Shown here piece by piece: positions 1 to 9,370 of a stretch of 64,000 bases of DNA (the stretch's first letter is position 1; every line of letters begins with the position of its first letter). The stretch is taken from NCBI RefSeq assembly GCF_002890895.1, contig NZ_POUL01000002.1, forward strand, positions 546,575-610,574, written 5' to 3'. The position numbers were made by a program, and so were the translations under genes. Under the pieces are notes generated by a model. It ran no database searches. It worked only from the letters and a program-made list of their open reading frames with translations, and was not told the DNA's origin. Source of the DNA: Stutzerimonas stutzeri (GTDB taxonomy: Bacteria > Pseudomonadota > Gammaproteobacteria > Pseudomonadales > Pseudomonadaceae).

Positions 1-669
1 CCTACCGACCGGGACACCGGGACACGTCCGCTGCGTTTCGTCGAGCTGGCCCAGGTCGAGCGACATACGCCTGAGCAGAGCCTGTTGAGGCTCTTCATTC
101 GTATACCGGGCCAAGTGTTATCGAAGCAGCAGAACCTGCTGGAGGTCTGGGCCGACCACCGGGCCAAGGAGCTGCGCTTCGGCCCCGATTCAGGCTTGCA
201 TGTAGAACCGATAAACCGTGGCCTCGGGCGCTTCCTGTTGGCGCAAGGGGCAGCTTGGGCGCAGCGACGCTGGGCGCACTATCTGGTAGAAGGCGGCGCG
301 CTGCCGGTCAAGGATATAACCGGCGAAGATGTACGGCTGCGGCGGGATCATTGCCTGCTGAGTCAAGGATTCGACGTGGTCTACGCCGAGCCCCAGAAGC
401 CCAAGGCAACCTATAGCGCAGCTCGTGTCAGCGCCTTACGGCCAGACTGGAACATCGAAAAAGTGCAGATCATCGAACTGCAAGAAGCGGCAGCTATGCT
501 CGAGCAGGCTGATCGAAATCTACTCGAACAGGAAAATCGGATTCGCGACACCCATGAACGATTGAGCAAACTCCGTCGAGAGGATGGCACCCTCCGATTC
601 ACCATTGCCTGCCTGATTGTGTTCTCACTGTTTCAGGCCGGGCTACTGATCTGGATCGCAACCCGCTGA
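1..669 (+). CDS. Conserved hypothetical protein with C-terminal membrane anchor (5' partial)
   Basis: The reading frame is open from the first base, so the gene begins before the window and 222 residues are visible. The C-terminal third has a charged, heptad-like stretch (about residues 155-195) consistent with a short coiled coil. It is followed by one hydrophobic segment of about 20 residues that ends four residues before the stop, like a tail anchor. The middle is soluble and rich in Arg and Leu. I do not recognise a catalytic motif. It lies convergent to prmB with 37 bases between the stops. From memory, P. aeruginosa has an uncharacterised gene in the same place beside prmB, which fits a conserved neighbourhood. 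A TTG at 85 is an internal candidate start, but the open frame upstream argues against it. Function unknown. Confidence 0.6.
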   Translation, partial: PTDRDTGTRPLRFVELAQVERHTPEQSLLRLFIRIPGQVLSKQQNLLEVWADHRAKELRFGPDSGLHVEPINRGLGRFLLAQGAAWAQRRWAHYLVEGGALPVKDITGEDVRLRRDHCLLSQGFDVVYAEPQKPKATYSAARVSALRPDWNIEKVQIIELQEAAAMLEQADRNLLEQENRIRDTHERLSKLRREDGTLRFTIACLIVFSLFQAGLLIWIATR

Positions 670-706
670 CAGCCCTGCCCTACCGAACAGAGTACCGAGC
701 AGACCC

Positions 707-1636
707 TCAGTTGCCCTTTGGCACCAGCCGCTCTTGGAAAAGCGCCTGATGATCCCGGCATTGACTGGCGGCAAGCAGAAAAACCCCATGCCCACCCTCG
801 GTGAACTCGAGCCAGGTGAAGTCGACTTCAGGATAAAGCGCCTCGACATGCACCTGACTGTTGCCGACTTCGACGATCAGGCTGCCCTTTTCCGTCAGAT
901 GGTCCGCCGCCTCCGCCAGTATTCTTCGAACGAGATCCAAACCATCGTCGCCGCAAGCCAGGCCGAGTGCCGGCTCGTGCTGGAACTCGGCAGGCATATC
1001 GGCAAAGTCTTCGGCGTCCACATACGGCGGATTGGAAACGATCAGGTCAAAGCGCTGCTTGGGTAGGCCATCGAATCCATCGCTCTGAACGGTGTAGACC
1101 CGGTCTTCCAGACCATGCTGTTCAATGTTGCGATTGGCCACTTCCAGCGCTTCGAATGACAGGTCGGCCAACAGCACCTCGGCATCAAGAAACTCATAGG
1201 CGCAGGCAATGCCGATGCAACCGGAGCCGGTACAGAGATCCAGAATTCGTGCTGGCGCCATCGCCAACCACGGCTCGAAGCGTCGTTCAATCAATTGGCC
1301 AATCGGCGAGCGCGGAATCAGCACGTGATCGTTGACGATGAATGGAAGCCCGCAGAACCAGGCTTGTCCAAGCAGATAAGCAGTCGGTACGCGTTGCTCG
1401 ATCCGTCGCTGCAACAGAGTCTGCAGATGTTCGCGCTCATCGTCTTCCAGCCGACAATCGAGATAGGTGTCAGCCATTTCCCAGGGCAAGTGCAAGGCAC
1501 CCAGTACCAACTGACGCGCCTCGTCCCAAGCGTTGTCCGTGCCGTGGCCGAAGAAAAGTTGCTCGGCGTGGAAGCGGCTGACAGCCCAGCGAATATGATC
1601 ACGCAAGGTACGCAAACGGGAAGGCGAAGCGGTCAC
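707..1636 (-). CDS. prmB: Ribosomal protein L3 N5-glutamine methyltransferase PrmB
   Basis: Transfers a methyl group from S-adenosylmethionine to a glutamine side chain of ribosomal protein L3 in the cytoplasm. The 309-residue protein has an N-terminal helical domain (about 1-95), the SAM-binding glycine motif [10 protein letters not shown] (about 133-142) and the diagnostic NPPY motif (202-205) that holds the glutamine amide. The LIPRSPI stretch (107-113) before the Rossmann domain is typical of PrmB rather than PrmC. Length is normal for the family. It is a single gene on the minus strand between the partial hypothetical gene and the divergent hydrolase-fold gene at 1825. Confidence 0.93.
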   Translation of the reverse strand: MTASPSRLRTLRDHIRWAVSRFHAEQLFFGHGTDNAWDEARQLVLGALHLPWEMADTYLDCRLEDDEREHLQTLLQRRIEQRVPTAYLLGQAWFCGLPFIVNDHVLIPRSPIGQLIERRFEPWLAMAPARILDLCTGSGCIGIACAYEFLDAEVLLADLSFEALEVANRNIEQHGLEDRVYTVQSDGFDGLPKQRFDLIVSNPPYVDAEDFADMPAEFQHEPALGLACGDDGLDLVRRILAEAADHLTEKGSLIVEVGNSQVHVEALYPEVDFTWLEFTEGGHGVFLLAASQCRDHQALFQERLVPKGN

Positions 1637-1824
1637 GGGGCATCTCCTCTAAAAAGGGCGGAAGTCTAGCCGATGGCCACGCGCGTTTCGCGAGTTTTGC
1701 GGTTATGTGCGATGGCAAAACGCCCATAACACCAATCTATATGACCAATTCATCACTTATTGGCTGTTCACATCTCGCGCGACTGGCGCCACAATCATGC
1801 CCCTCTCAGAACAAGGAGTCAGTC

Positions 1825-2418
1825 ATGTCCAAGCCACAGACCATGCTTCAGCTCAGTGGCCGCAGTTATGCACCGGCGACTCTGGCCAACGCGACCCTTG
1901 TCGTCATTGACGTTCAGGAAGAATATCGGACGGGGACACTGGCACTACCGAATCTGACGTCGGCGCTTGAGCAGGTCAGCGAGCTACTGACCGCCGCCCG
2001 CGCGGCTGGCGCACCCATCGTGCATGTCCACCATTTGGGCATTCCGGGTGGGCTGTTCGATCCTCAAGGGCTACGCGGTCAGATCATGCCGGAGGCAGCG
2101 CCGCTTCCTGGCGAAACGGTGATCGGCAAAACGCTGCCTAACGCATTTGCCGGCACACGATTGCATGAACTTTTGCAGCAGCATGGTCGCCTCGACCTCA
2201 TTGTTTGTGGGTTCATGACACATTCAAGCGTGAGCACCACGGTCCGTGCGGCAAAAGATTACGGCTACCGTTGCACACTCGTTGACAAGGCCTGTGCCAC
2301 ACGCGACCTGCCGATGGGAGACGGCGCAATTGCGGCGGCAGAGGTGCATCGTATGGAGATGACCATTCTCGCGGACAACTTTGCGGTCTGCGTAGCTGAT
2401 GCCGGCGCATTGGTATAA
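1825..2418 (+). CDS. Isochorismatase-family (cysteine hydrolase fold) protein with Ser at the Cys position
   Basis: 197 residues with the isochorismatase/nicotinamidase fold. Visible family residues are Asp29 in VVIDVQ and Lys102 in IGKTLPNAF. The nucleophile loop reads GFMTHSSVSTTVR (129-141), so the usual catalytic Cys is replaced by Ser135. Related cysteine hydrolases need Asp-Lys-Cys, whereas the PhzD-type branch works without Cys; the substrate here cannot be assigned. The ATG at 1825 is preferred over the upstream in-frame start at 1705 because AAGGAG lies at 1813-1818 with good spacing and the homologous part begins there. It is divergent from prmB. It may be a hydrolase of isochorismatase type or a catalytically altered member. 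Confidence 0.85.
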   Translation: MSKPQTMLQLSGRSYAPATLANATLVVIDVQEEYRTGTLALPNLTSALEQVSELLTAARAAGAPIVHVHHLGIPGGLFDPQGLRGQIMPEAAPLPGETVIGKTLPNAFAGTRLHELLQQHGRLDLIVCGFMTHSSVSTTVRAAKDYGYRCTLVDKACATRDLPMGDGAIAAAEVHRMEMTILADNFAVCVADAGALV

Positions 2419-2647
2419 GCCGCAACCGAACCGAAAAGTGTTAGCTGACATCGAATAGACTGGCCCAATGGATTCAGGAGTAGCAGGCTGTTGATACCTA
2501 GCCTGCCCTGGCAACCCGGCTGTAAAAAAATCTCAGCGTGATCTTCAAGTAAGTCAAACCCGGCGTCTTCGGCTGCTTTCGCCTCGTCTTGCCTACCTCG
2601 CCTGCGTTTTTTAACGGGGCGATAGCCGTTCTGAGGAGCGAACTGGA

Positions 2648-2965
2648 ATGAAACGAACCGATGGATTCGATGCTCGCCGTCTCCGCCCTCGCCAACACCG
2701 CAGCTGGGGCTCGCGACTTGGGGCCGCGCTCGGCCTGCTGCTGATCGTCTCTGGAGTGCTCTTCACCGGCATTGGCGCGGCTTCGCTGTTTAGCGAAATC
2801 GAAGCCCTCACTAGCATGCCGCTGGATAAAGAAGCCGCAGTGACGTTGTTGACCTTGGGCGTGGTTCTACTTCTCCTAGGCATGATCATCCGACGCCGAG
2901 CTCGCCGCCGCGCGCACGCACCGAACGACTTGAGCCTGTCGCCGCGCCTCGGAAAAAGGCGCTGA
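2648..2965 (+). CDS. Small two-helix membrane protein, unknown function
   Basis: 105 residues. Two hydrophobic segments (about 24-48 and 62-80) are separated by an acidic loop, with very basic termini (RRLRPRQHR at the N-end and a run of Arg after the second helix). This is the positive-inside pattern of an inner-membrane hairpin with both ends in the cytoplasm. A GAGGAG motif lies 9 bases before the ATG. No catalytic residues or named domain are recognisable. It sits between the isochorismatase-fold gene and the Smr gene on the same strand, but the gaps (229 and 90 bases) do not force an operon. Confidence 0.65.
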   Translation: MKRTDGFDARRLRPRQHRSWGSRLGAALGLLLIVSGVLFTGIGAASLFSEIEALTSMPLDKEAAVTLLTLGVVLLLLGMIIRRRARRRAHAPNDLSLSPRLGKRR

Positions 2966-3055
2966 GATGTCGGCCAGCCCCATGTCGTCGTCGGCAATGG
3001 ATGCGGCTCACGACAGAAGCTTTGCGATAAAATGGCCGACTAACGCGGAGGCCTC

Positions 3056-3613
3056 ATGCAAGACGATGATTTTTCACTGTTCAGATCAGCTGTGCGTGGC
3101 GTCAAGCCGATTGAGCACGACCGGGCTGAGACGGGCAAACCACGCAGCAACAAGGCACAGATCGCCACGCTGCGGGCCAACGCCTCGATCAGCGACGGCG
3201 ATATCCGGATCGACGGGCTGTCTGATCAGTTTGTAATTGATGTTGCGGCTGAAGACGAACTGTACTGGGTCCGCGACGGTGTTCAGGACAGCCAGATGCG
3301 CAAGCTGAAAGCGGGACAAATCCCGTTCGAGGGCAGCCTGGATTTGCATGGACTGAGCGTCGAGAAAGCCCGTGAGCTGCTTTGGGATTTTCTCGCCGAA
3401 GCGAGCAAACTCGAGATTCGCTGCGTGCGCGTAACCCATGGCAAGGCAGCACGAAAGGACGGCAAGCGTCCTTTGATCAAAAGCCACGTCAATACGTGGT
3501 TACGCCAGCACTCTCAGGTGTTGGGCTTCGCCTCTTGCGTGCCTAGACACGGCGGTACCGGCGCGGTGTATGTGATGCTCAAACGAACCATGCTCGAAGG
3601 GCGCGACGAGTAA
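3056..3613 (+). CDS. Smr-domain protein (SmrA/SmrB-like nuclease family)
   Basis: 185 residues. The C-terminal half is a small MutS-related (Smr) domain with LDLHG (95-99), VTHGK (126-130) and GGTGAVYV (166-173), the three conserved blocks of the family. The N-terminal 90 residues match the usual leader of stand-alone proteobacterial Smr proteins. Smr domains are DNA or RNA nucleases; E. coli SmrB cleaves mRNA at collided ribosomes, and this protein could belong to that group, though sequence alone does not separate SmrA from SmrB here. GGAGG lies just ahead of the ATG. The gene is upstream of folE. Confidence 0.88.
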   Translation: MQDDDFSLFRSAVRGVKPIEHDRAETGKPRSNKAQIATLRANASISDGDIRIDGLSDQFVIDVAAEDELYWVRDGVQDSQMRKLKAGQIPFEGSLDLHGLSVEKARELLWDFLAEASKLEIRCVRVTHGKAARKDGKRPLIKSHVNTWLRQHSQVLGFASCVPRHGGTGAVYVMLKRTMLEGRDE

Positions 3614-3727
3614 CCCTGGCGCGGCCACTCATGAACCTCTCTAATAAGGCGCGCGCTGCTTGCAGCCCAGCCGTCAAGTCCCTAACCTTCGCACTCGCGC
3701 TTATTTGCAAGCCTGACAGGTAGACAA

Positions 3728-4273
3728 ATGTCTCTGGAAACACATTACACCGCGATCCTTGGCCAACTGGGTGAGGACGTCAACCGCGAGGGTCTGCTCG
3801 ATACGCCCAAGCGGGCCGCCAAAGCCATGCAGTACCTGTGCAAGGGCTACCAGCAGACGCTGGAGGACGTTACGAATGGCGCACTGTTCAGCTCCGACAA
3901 CAGCGAAATGGTGCTGGTCAAGAACATCGAACTCTATTCGTTGTGCGAGCATCACATGCTGCCCTTCATCGGTAAGGCTCATGTCGCCTATTTGCCCAAC
4001 GGCAAGGTGCTCGGCCTGTCGAAGGTCGCCCGCATCGTAGACATGTATGCGCGCCGGCTGCAGATCCAGGAAAATCTCACCCGCGAGATTGCAGAAGCGA
4101 TTCAGCAGGTTACAGGTGCATGGGGGGTCGCTGTGGTGATCGAAGCGCAGCACATGTGCATGATGATGCGCGGCGTCGAGAAACAGAACTCATCGATGGT
4201 CACCTCGGTCATGCTCGGCCAATTTCGCGAGAATGCTGCGACCCGCAGCGAATTTCTCGGCTTGGTCAAATAA
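3728..4273 (+). CDS. folE: GTP cyclohydrolase I (type IA)
   Basis: Opens the imidazole ring of GTP to give 7,8-dihydroneopterin triphosphate, the first step of tetrahydrofolate synthesis. The 181-residue protein carries the zinc-site motif CEHHMLPF (Cys73, His75, His76) and the third ligand Cys144 in the QHMCMMMRG block, followed by the usual [12 protein letters not shown] segment. Length is that of the short bacterial FolE1. P. aeruginosa has a folE paralogue next to a Smr gene in a similar arrangement (recalled), so other folE copies may exist elsewhere in the genome. It is preceded by a 114-base gap and followed by a convergent glutathione transferase gene. Confidence 0.95.
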   Translation: MSLETHYTAILGQLGEDVNREGLLDTPKRAAKAMQYLCKGYQQTLEDVTNGALFSSDNSEMVLVKNIELYSLCEHHMLPFIGKAHVAYLPNGKVLGLSKVARIVDMYARRLQIQENLTREIAEAIQQVTGAWGVAVVIEAQHMCMMMRGVEKQNSSMVTSVMLGQFRENAATRSEFLGLVK

Positions 4274-4342
4274 GCTGCAAGGCAGTGTGCCTAACCGTGC
4301 CCGCGTGAGGCTAGCGCCTTAACCACGCGGTCACGTTTGGCC

Positions 4343-4948
4343 TTAATCGTACATACCGACATGGCGCGGGTGACTTTCTACACGCTGCAGCCAAGCGCTG
4401 ATGGCCGGGTAGCGATCAAGGCTGAAGCCACCCTCCTCGGCTACATGGGTATAAGCATAGAGCGCCACATCCGCGATCGAGTAACGCTCGCCAACCAGAT
4501 ATGATGTGCGGAGCAGCTGCTGCTCCATCACATCGAGCGCGTGATAGCCATCCAGCTGCTTGGCAGCATACTCATCAAGGCGATCATCGGGCAGCTCGAG
4601 GTAAACCTTGATGAAGCGCGCTACAGCGATAAAGGGTTCATGGCTGTATTGCTCAAAGAACTGCCACTGAAGAACCTGGGTCCGCAAGCGAGCATCGGCC
4701 GGCAGATATTCGCTTCCTTCGGCAAGATAATTCAGAATCGCATTCGATTCCCATAGGCAGGTACCGTCTTGCAGTTCGAGCACCGGAATCTTGCCGTTGG
4801 GATTCTTTTCCAGAAAGGCAGCCTCGCGGCTTTCACCGCGCAGGATATCCACCGGAATCCACTCATACGCCAGCCCGAGCAAGTGCAGCATCAGCTTCAC
4901 TTTGTAGCAATTGCCGGACCGATGGTCGCCATAAACCTTGTAAGTCAT
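4343..4948 (-). CDS. Glutathione S-transferase family protein
   Basis: 201 residues with the thioredoxin-like N-domain (about 1-80) and the all-helical C-domain (about 90-195) of cytosolic glutathione transferases. Diagnostic parts are the NGKIPVLEL cis-proline loop and the ESNAILNYLAE glutathione-binding segment (Glu-Ser pair), plus the ERYSIADVALYAYTHV motif that nucleates the C-domain. Ser11 in DHRSGNC is the likely residue facing the glutathione thiol. The substrate is unknown. It is immediately upstream of, and on the same strand as, the minus-strand continuation toward folE (convergent). Confidence 0.9.
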   Translation of the reverse strand: MTYKVYGDHRSGNCYKVKLMLHLLGLAYEWIPVDILRGESREAAFLEKNPNGKIPVLELQDGTCLWESNAILNYLAEGSEYLPADARLRTQVLQWQFFEQYSHEPFIAVARFIKVYLELPDDRLDEYAAKQLDGYHALDVMEQQLLRTSYLVGERYSIADVALYAYTHVAEEGGFSLDRYPAISAWLQRVESHPRHVGMYD

Positions 4949-4983
4949 TTGCCCCTCCAGCGGCTGTTCCCACCGCGCCTGAA

Positions 4984-6150
4984 CTAGGCTGCTTCGACCA
5001 ACAGCGCCTCTCGGATTACCCCTGCCAGCCGGCGAACACCTTCATCAAGGCGCTCTGGTGCGACGTGACTGAAGTTAAGCCGCAGATATCCAAGATTCTG
5101 TTCTGGGTCGACGAAGAACGGTTCGCCCGGCATGAACACCACGTCCTGTGCTAGCGCCGAATCAAGCAGCGTTCGGGTGTCGATCGATTGTTTCAGCTGC
5201 AGCCAGAAGAAAAGCCCGCCCTGTGGTACCAACCAATCGGCGAGATCAGTGAAATGTTCCGCCAACGCCGCCTGCATAGCATCCCGACGCAGGCGGTAGA
5301 AGCTGCGCAGCTCGCTCAGGTGCGCCCGATATTGCTCACTGCCAAGCCACTGAAGTGCCTGCCACTGACCGATGCGATTGGTGTGCAAGTCAGCTGACTG
5401 CTTCAGACGTAACAGATAAGGGAACAGGTCTGGGGTCGCGATCAGATAGCCGACTCGCAGCCCGGGTAGCAGCGTCTTGGAAACCGTCCCGGTGTAGATC
5501 CAACTCGCCTTATGCAAGCGACTAACGATTGGGCGAGCCCGCTCGTCGTCAAATACCAGTTCGCGATAGGGCTCATCTTCAATCAGGGTTACGCCAAACT
5601 CATCAAGCAGCGCGGCTACTGCGTCGCGCTTTTCCTCGCTATAACGCACCGCTGAAGGGTTCTGGAACGTTGGAATAAGATAGGCAAAAGCCGGCTTGTG
5701 CTGCTCCAGCCGCTGACGCAGCGCGGCCAGCGATGGGCCATCGGCTTCCTGCGCCACTGCCAGGCACTCGGCACCGAATAATTGAAAGGCCTGCAGCGCA
5801 GCCAAGTAAGTCGGCGCCTCAAGCAGCACCTCGGTGCCCCGATCAATGAACAGCTTGGAAGCGAGGTCCAGCGTCTGCTGGGAACCACTGACAATGAGTA
5901 CCTGACTGGCCGAACAAGAAACTCCGATGGCACGTGCTTCAGCAGCGATGGCTTCGCGTAAGGCGGGCTCCCCTTCACTCATCCCATATTGCCCCAGGCT
6001 CGCCGGCATAGGCGCCCAATCGACCTTTGGCAACATGGGCTCAGCAGGCAATCCACCGGCGAACGACATCACCTCAGGTCGCTGTGCAGCAGCAAGAATT
6101 TCACGGATCAGCGAGCTTTTCAGGCGGTCGACGCGTTCGGAGAAGGCCAT
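4984..6150 (-). CDS. PLP-dependent aminotransferase (class I/II, 2-aminoadipate-transaminase-like)
   Basis: 388 residues of fold-type I aminotransferase. The PLP lysine is Lys225 in GTVSKTLLPGLRVGY, with the NPS motif (165-167) and the EDEPY segment (191-195) that contacts the ring. The FAGGLPAEPMLP N-terminus is typical of the free-standing relatives of MocR aminotransferase domains (2-aminoadipate, multi-substrate or aromatic transaminases). The frame extends to a TTG at 6186, but the ATG at 6150 starts where the family begins. It is divergent from a MarR regulator, 79 bases away, which may control it. Substrate not assigned. Confidence 0.88.
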   Translation of the reverse strand: MAFSERVDRLKSSLIREILAAAQRPEVMSFAGGLPAEPMLPKVDWAPMPASLGQYGMSEGEPALREAIAAEARAIGVSCSASQVLIVSGSQQTLDLASKLFIDRGTEVLLEAPTYLAALQAFQLFGAECLAVAQEADGPSLAALRQRLEQHKPAFAYLIPTFQNPSAVRYSEEKRDAVAALLDEFGVTLIEDEPYRELVFDDERARPIVSRLHKASWIYTGTVSKTLLPGLRVGYLIATPDLFPYLLRLKQSADLHTNRIGQWQALQWLGSEQYRAHLSELRSFYRLRRDAMQAALAEHFTDLADWLVPQGGLFFWLQLKQSIDTRTLLDSALAQDVVFMPGEPFFVDPEQNLGYLRLNFSHVAPERLDEGVRRLAGVIREALLVEAA

Positions 6151-6181
6151 GAGGCACCAGATGCGGGGAAAAGAAAAATGA

Positions 6182-6196
6182 GTCAAACTGCTTGAC
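6182..6196. promoter_or_regulatory. Inverted repeat, candidate MarR-family operator
   Basis: GTCAA-N5-TTGAC lies between the divergent aminotransferase and MarR genes. Its size and position suit a dimeric winged-helix regulator acting on both promoters. A five-base half site is short, so chance is possible. Confidence 0.35.
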
Positions 6197-6229
6197 CGAA
6201 ATTACGCCCCCAATCGTGAATACGTCAAT

Positions 6230-6673
6230 ATGCCTGACCTAAAAAAAAGCACTGTCCAGCGCCAGATCATGGAGAGTTTCTTTCTGGGCTACCAGGCCTT
6301 TACCGCCAAGCCGGACGAGATGCTTGCTCGACGCGGACTGTCCCGGGTGCATCACCGGATCCTGTTTTTTATCGCCAGTTATCCAGACCTCAGCGTGAAG
6401 GAGCTACTCGGTTACCTGGGGGTCAGCAAGCAGGCCTTGAATACGCCGTTGCGCCAGCTGATCGAGATGCACCTTGTGGAAAGCAGGACGGCCGATGACG
6501 ACAAGCGCAAGCGCATGCTGCGCTTCACCGCGGAAGGAGCAAAGCTCGAACAGGCATTGCGACGCGAGCAGGTGCGGTTGCTCGAACGGGCCTTTGAGCA
6601 TGCAGGAGAAGAAGCAGTGAATGGCTGGCTGGCGGTAAACCAAGCACTGGCAACGGGCATGACGCGCATTTGA
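6230..6673 (+). CDS. MarR family transcriptional regulator
   Basis: 147 residues with a central winged helix-turn-helix: PDLSVKELLGYLGVSKQALN is the helix-turn-helix, and RTADDDKRKRMLRFTAEG is the wing and following strand with the Asp-Arg pair typical of MarR proteins. The flanking helices form the dimer interface. It is divergently placed from the aminotransferase gene, the usual layout for local control. The ligand cannot be read from sequence. Its stop is about 110 bases from the rpsA terminator. Confidence 0.9.
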   Translation: MPDLKKSTVQRQIMESFFLGYQAFTAKPDEMLARRGLSRVHHRILFFIASYPDLSVKELLGYLGVSKQALNTPLRQLIEMHLVESRTADDDKRKRMLRFTAEGAKLEQALRREQVRLLERAFEHAGEEAVNGWLAVNQALATGMTRI

Positions 6674-6781
6674 AAAACCGGCCGGCAGCAGACTGCTAAC
6701 TGGCTGCAGTGCTGCCCAACCACTAAAGGCGGGTCGAAGCACCAAACCTTGCTCGATCCCAAAGACACAAAATTCAGGCAC

Positions 6782-6810
6782 AAAAAAGGGCGACCGCAGT
6801 CGCCCTTTTT
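6782..6810 (-). terminator. rpsA terminator, bidirectional
   Basis: A 7-bp perfect stem (GGGCGAC 6788-6794 with GTCGCCC 6799-6805) and a 4-base loop. Six A's flank one side and five T's the other, so it can stop rpsA transcription on the minus strand and the marR transcript on the plus strand. It is 16 bases beyond the rpsA stop. Confidence 0.9.
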
Positions 6811-6825
6811 AATGGATTACAGAAC

Positions 6826-8511
6826 TTAGTTCTGGTTTTCCATTTGTGCACGGATCAGATCACCAATGGTGGTCGGACCGGCAGTCGGCTCTACGTCCTG
6901 CTTGGTACGCAGTTCCTTCATCGCGTCCTTCTCGTCTTCAACGTCTTTCGACTTGATGGACAAGCTGATGACGCGGCTCTTACGGTCGATGCTGATGATC
7001 TTGGCTTCGACTTCTTCGCCTTCTTTCAGTACGTTGCGCGCGTCTTCAACGCGGTCACGGCTGATTTCAGAGGCTTTCAGTGTGGCTTCGATATCGTTGC
7101 CCAGATCAATGATGGCGCCTTTGGCGTCAACTTCTTTCACGGTACCGCGAACGATGCTGCCCTTGTCATTGACGGCGGCGTAGTTGGAGAACGGATCGTC
7201 TTCCAGCTGCTTGATGCCCAGGGAGATGCGCTCACGCTCCGGGTCGACCGAGAGGATAACGGTGTCCAGCTCGTCGCCCTTCTTGAAGCGACGCACGGCT
7301 TCTTCGCCAGCTTCATTCCAAGAGATGTCGGACAGGTGAACCAGACCGTCGATGCCGCCGTCCAGACCAATGAAGATACCGAAATCGGTGATCGACTTGA
7401 TGGTGCCGGAGATGCGGTCGCCCTTGTTGAACTGGCCAGAGAAGTCTTCCCATGGGTTGGACTTGCACTGCTTGATGCCCAAGGAGATACGACGACGCTC
7501 TTCGTCGATGTCCAGAACCATGACTTCCACTTCGTCGCCGACCTGTACAACCTTCGACGGGTGGATGTTCTTGTTGGTCCAATCCATCTCGGAAACGTGT
7601 ACCAGACCTTCAACGCCCTCTTCCAGCTCAGCGAAGCAGCCGTAGTCGGTCAGATTGGTAACACGCGCGACAACGCGGGTATTTTCCGGGTAGCGAGCCT
7701 TGATGGCAACCCATGGGTCTTCGCCCAGCTGCTTCAGACCCAGCGATACGCGGTTGCGCTCGCGGTCGAACTTCAGCACCTTGACGTCGATCTCGTCGCC
7801 AACATTGACGATTTCCGACGGATGCTTGATACGCTTCCAGGCCATGTCGGTGATGTGCAGCAGGCCGTCCACGCCGCCCAGGTCCACGAAGGCGCCGTAG
7901 TCGGTGAGGTTCTTGACGATACCCTTGACCTGCTGGCCTTCCTGCAGCGATTCCAGCAGAGCTTCACGCTCGGCGCTGTTCTCGGCTTCCAGGACGCTAC
8001 GACGGGAAACGACAACGTTGTTGCGCTTCTGGTCAAGCTTGATGACCTTGAATTCGAGTTCCTTGCCTTCCAGGTGAGTGGTATCACGCACTGGACGGAC
8101 ATCAACCAGGGAACCTGGCAGGAACGCACGGATGCCGTTAACGTCGACAGTGAAGCCGCCCTTAACCTTACCGTTGATAACGCCCTTGACCACTTCCTCA
8201 GCTGCGAAAGCCGCTTCCAGAACAATCCAGCACTCTGCACGCTTGGCTTTTTCGCGGGACAGCTTGGTTTCACCGAAGCCATCTTCAACCGCGTCCAGCG
8301 CAACGTGAACTTCGTCACCCACGCTGATGGTCAGCTCGCCCTGCTCGTTGTAGAACTGCTCGACCGGGATGACGCCCTCGGACTTCAGGCCGGCATGAAC
8401 AGTGACCCAGTCACCGTCGATGTCGACCACGATGCCGGTGATGATCGCACCCGGCTGCATGTCGAGGGTTTTTAGGCTTTCTTCAAAAAGTTCTGCAAAG
8501 CTTTCGCTCAT
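6826..8511 (-). CDS. rpsA: 30S ribosomal protein S1
   Basis: 561 residues made of six consecutive S1/OB-fold repeats. The first two (about 20-170) are divergent ribosome-binding repeats; the later ones (about 185-540) show the repeated motif of a Gly-rich turn, GLxHxSD/E and ISLGIKQ. The protein binds mRNA and helps place leaders on the 30S subunit. Length is standard for gammaproteobacteria. The gene follows cmk on the same strand as in many bacteria, with a terminator-like hairpin between. In other pseudomonads ihfB follows rpsA; here a terminator and a convergent marR gene follow instead. A long open frame opposite this gene is a codon-bias shadow. Confidence 0.98.
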   Translation of the reverse strand: MSESFAELFEESLKTLDMQPGAIITGIVVDIDGDWVTVHAGLKSEGVIPVEQFYNEQGELTISVGDEVHVALDAVEDGFGETKLSREKAKRAECWIVLEAAFAAEEVVKGVINGKVKGGFTVDVNGIRAFLPGSLVDVRPVRDTTHLEGKELEFKVIKLDQKRNNVVVSRRSVLEAENSAEREALLESLQEGQQVKGIVKNLTDYGAFVDLGGVDGLLHITDMAWKRIKHPSEIVNVGDEIDVKVLKFDRERNRVSLGLKQLGEDPWVAIKARYPENTRVVARVTNLTDYGCFAELEEGVEGLVHVSEMDWTNKNIHPSKVVQVGDEVEVMVLDIDEERRRISLGIKQCKSNPWEDFSGQFNKGDRISGTIKSITDFGIFIGLDGGIDGLVHLSDISWNEAGEEAVRRFKKGDELDTVILSVDPERERISLGIKQLEDDPFSNYAAVNDKGSIVRGTVKEVDAKGAIIDLGNDIEATLKASEISRDRVEDARNVLKEGEEVEAKIISIDRKSRVISLSIKSKDVEDEKDAMKELRTKQDVEPTAGPTTIGDLIRAQMENQN

Positions 8512-8584
8512 GTTTATTCCTGCTGTTTTCGGACGAGGATCCGCCCAATCTCCACATCCCAGATAGAAGTGGGTTCATTCATAT

Positions 8585-8624
8585 AAAAAAAGGCCTGCGG
8601 GACTAGATCTGGTCTCCCACATGC
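8585..8624 (-). terminator. Terminator-like hairpin between cmk and rpsA
   Basis: On the minus strand an imperfect stem pairs AGGC and a GC-rich arm with matching bases around a TAGATCT-type loop, ending in seven T's (A's at 8585-8591 on plus). It lies downstream of cmk and about 75 bases ahead of rpsA, so it may partly uncouple rpsA from the biosynthetic operon or act as an attenuator. Confidence 0.65.
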
Positions 8625-8683
8625 CTCCTTGTTAACAGCCCCCGAATTGGGTGACCGTCAGGCCGCCTCTCGGCGGTCGCTCT

Positions 8684-9370
8684 TCAGGCGAAATCGCGTT
8701 TGGCAACTTCGCTCAGAATCTGTCCTAGCACTTGCTCGATGGAAAGATCGGTGGAATCCAGCTGAACCGCATCATCTGCCGGCTTCAATGGCGCCACGTC
8801 ACGCTGGGTATCACGCTCGTCGCGCGCCCGTATCTCATCGAGAAGACTCGCGAGATTAACATCATCACCCTTGCTATTCAACTGAAGGTAACGGCGTCGG
8901 GCCCGTTCTTCGGCACTGGCCGTAAGATAAATCTTCAATGGCGCGTCGGGAAAAACCACCGTACCCATATCTCGACCGTCAGCAACAAGTCCGGGCGGTT
9001 CACGAAAGGCTTTCTGCCGCTGCAGCAGCGCTTCACGTACCACTGGCAACGCGGCGACCTGTGAGGCCCCAGCGCCGACTTGTTCGTTGCGAATCGCCTG
9101 AGTGACGTCTTCGCCCTCCAGGATGATCTGCATTCCCTCGCCACCTTTGGCCGCTCCGAACTGCACATCCAGATGAGCGGCCAGCAGTTTCAGCGCCTCT
9201 TCATTGGTCAGATCTACGCCGTGGTTACGCGCTGCGAAGGCAAGCAAACGGTACAGCGCACCGGAATCGAGGAAATTCCACCCCAGCTTGGCCGCCAGTA
9301 ACGCCGCAACCGTGCCTTTGCCGGAACCGCTCGGACCGTCAATGGTGATGACGGGGATCTGCCTGATCAT
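8684..9370 (-). CDS. cmk: Cytidylate kinase
   Basis: Phosphorylates CMP and dCMP with ATP. The 228-residue protein has the P-loop GPSGSGKGT (13-21), the CMP-binding region [10 protein letters not shown] and the [15 protein letters not shown] block, all characteristic of Cmk. The lid region [13 protein letters not shown] follows. The start overlaps the end of the tyrA-aroA gene by 4 bases, so translation is probably coupled. Confidence 0.97.
   Translation of the reverse strand: MIRQIPVITIDGPSGSGKGTVAALLAAKLGWNFLDSGALYRLLAFAARNHGVDLTNEEALKLLAAHLDVQFGAAKGGEGMQIILEGEDVTQAIRNEQVGAGASQVAALPVVREALLQRQKAFREPPGLVADGRDMGTVVFPDAPLKIYLTASAEERARRRYLQLNSKGDDVNLASLLDEIRARDERDTQRDVAPLKPADDAVQLDSTDLSIEQVLGQILSEVAKRDFA

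Noticed and set aside
6844..8475. 543-residue open frame on the plus strand opposite rpsA
   Set aside because: It is fully antisense to rpsA and arises from its GC-rich codon bias; no ribosome-binding site or known domain.
8512..8683. Possible extra small gene between cmk and rpsA
   Set aside because: Only a terminator-like hairpin and promoter space; no frame of useful length.
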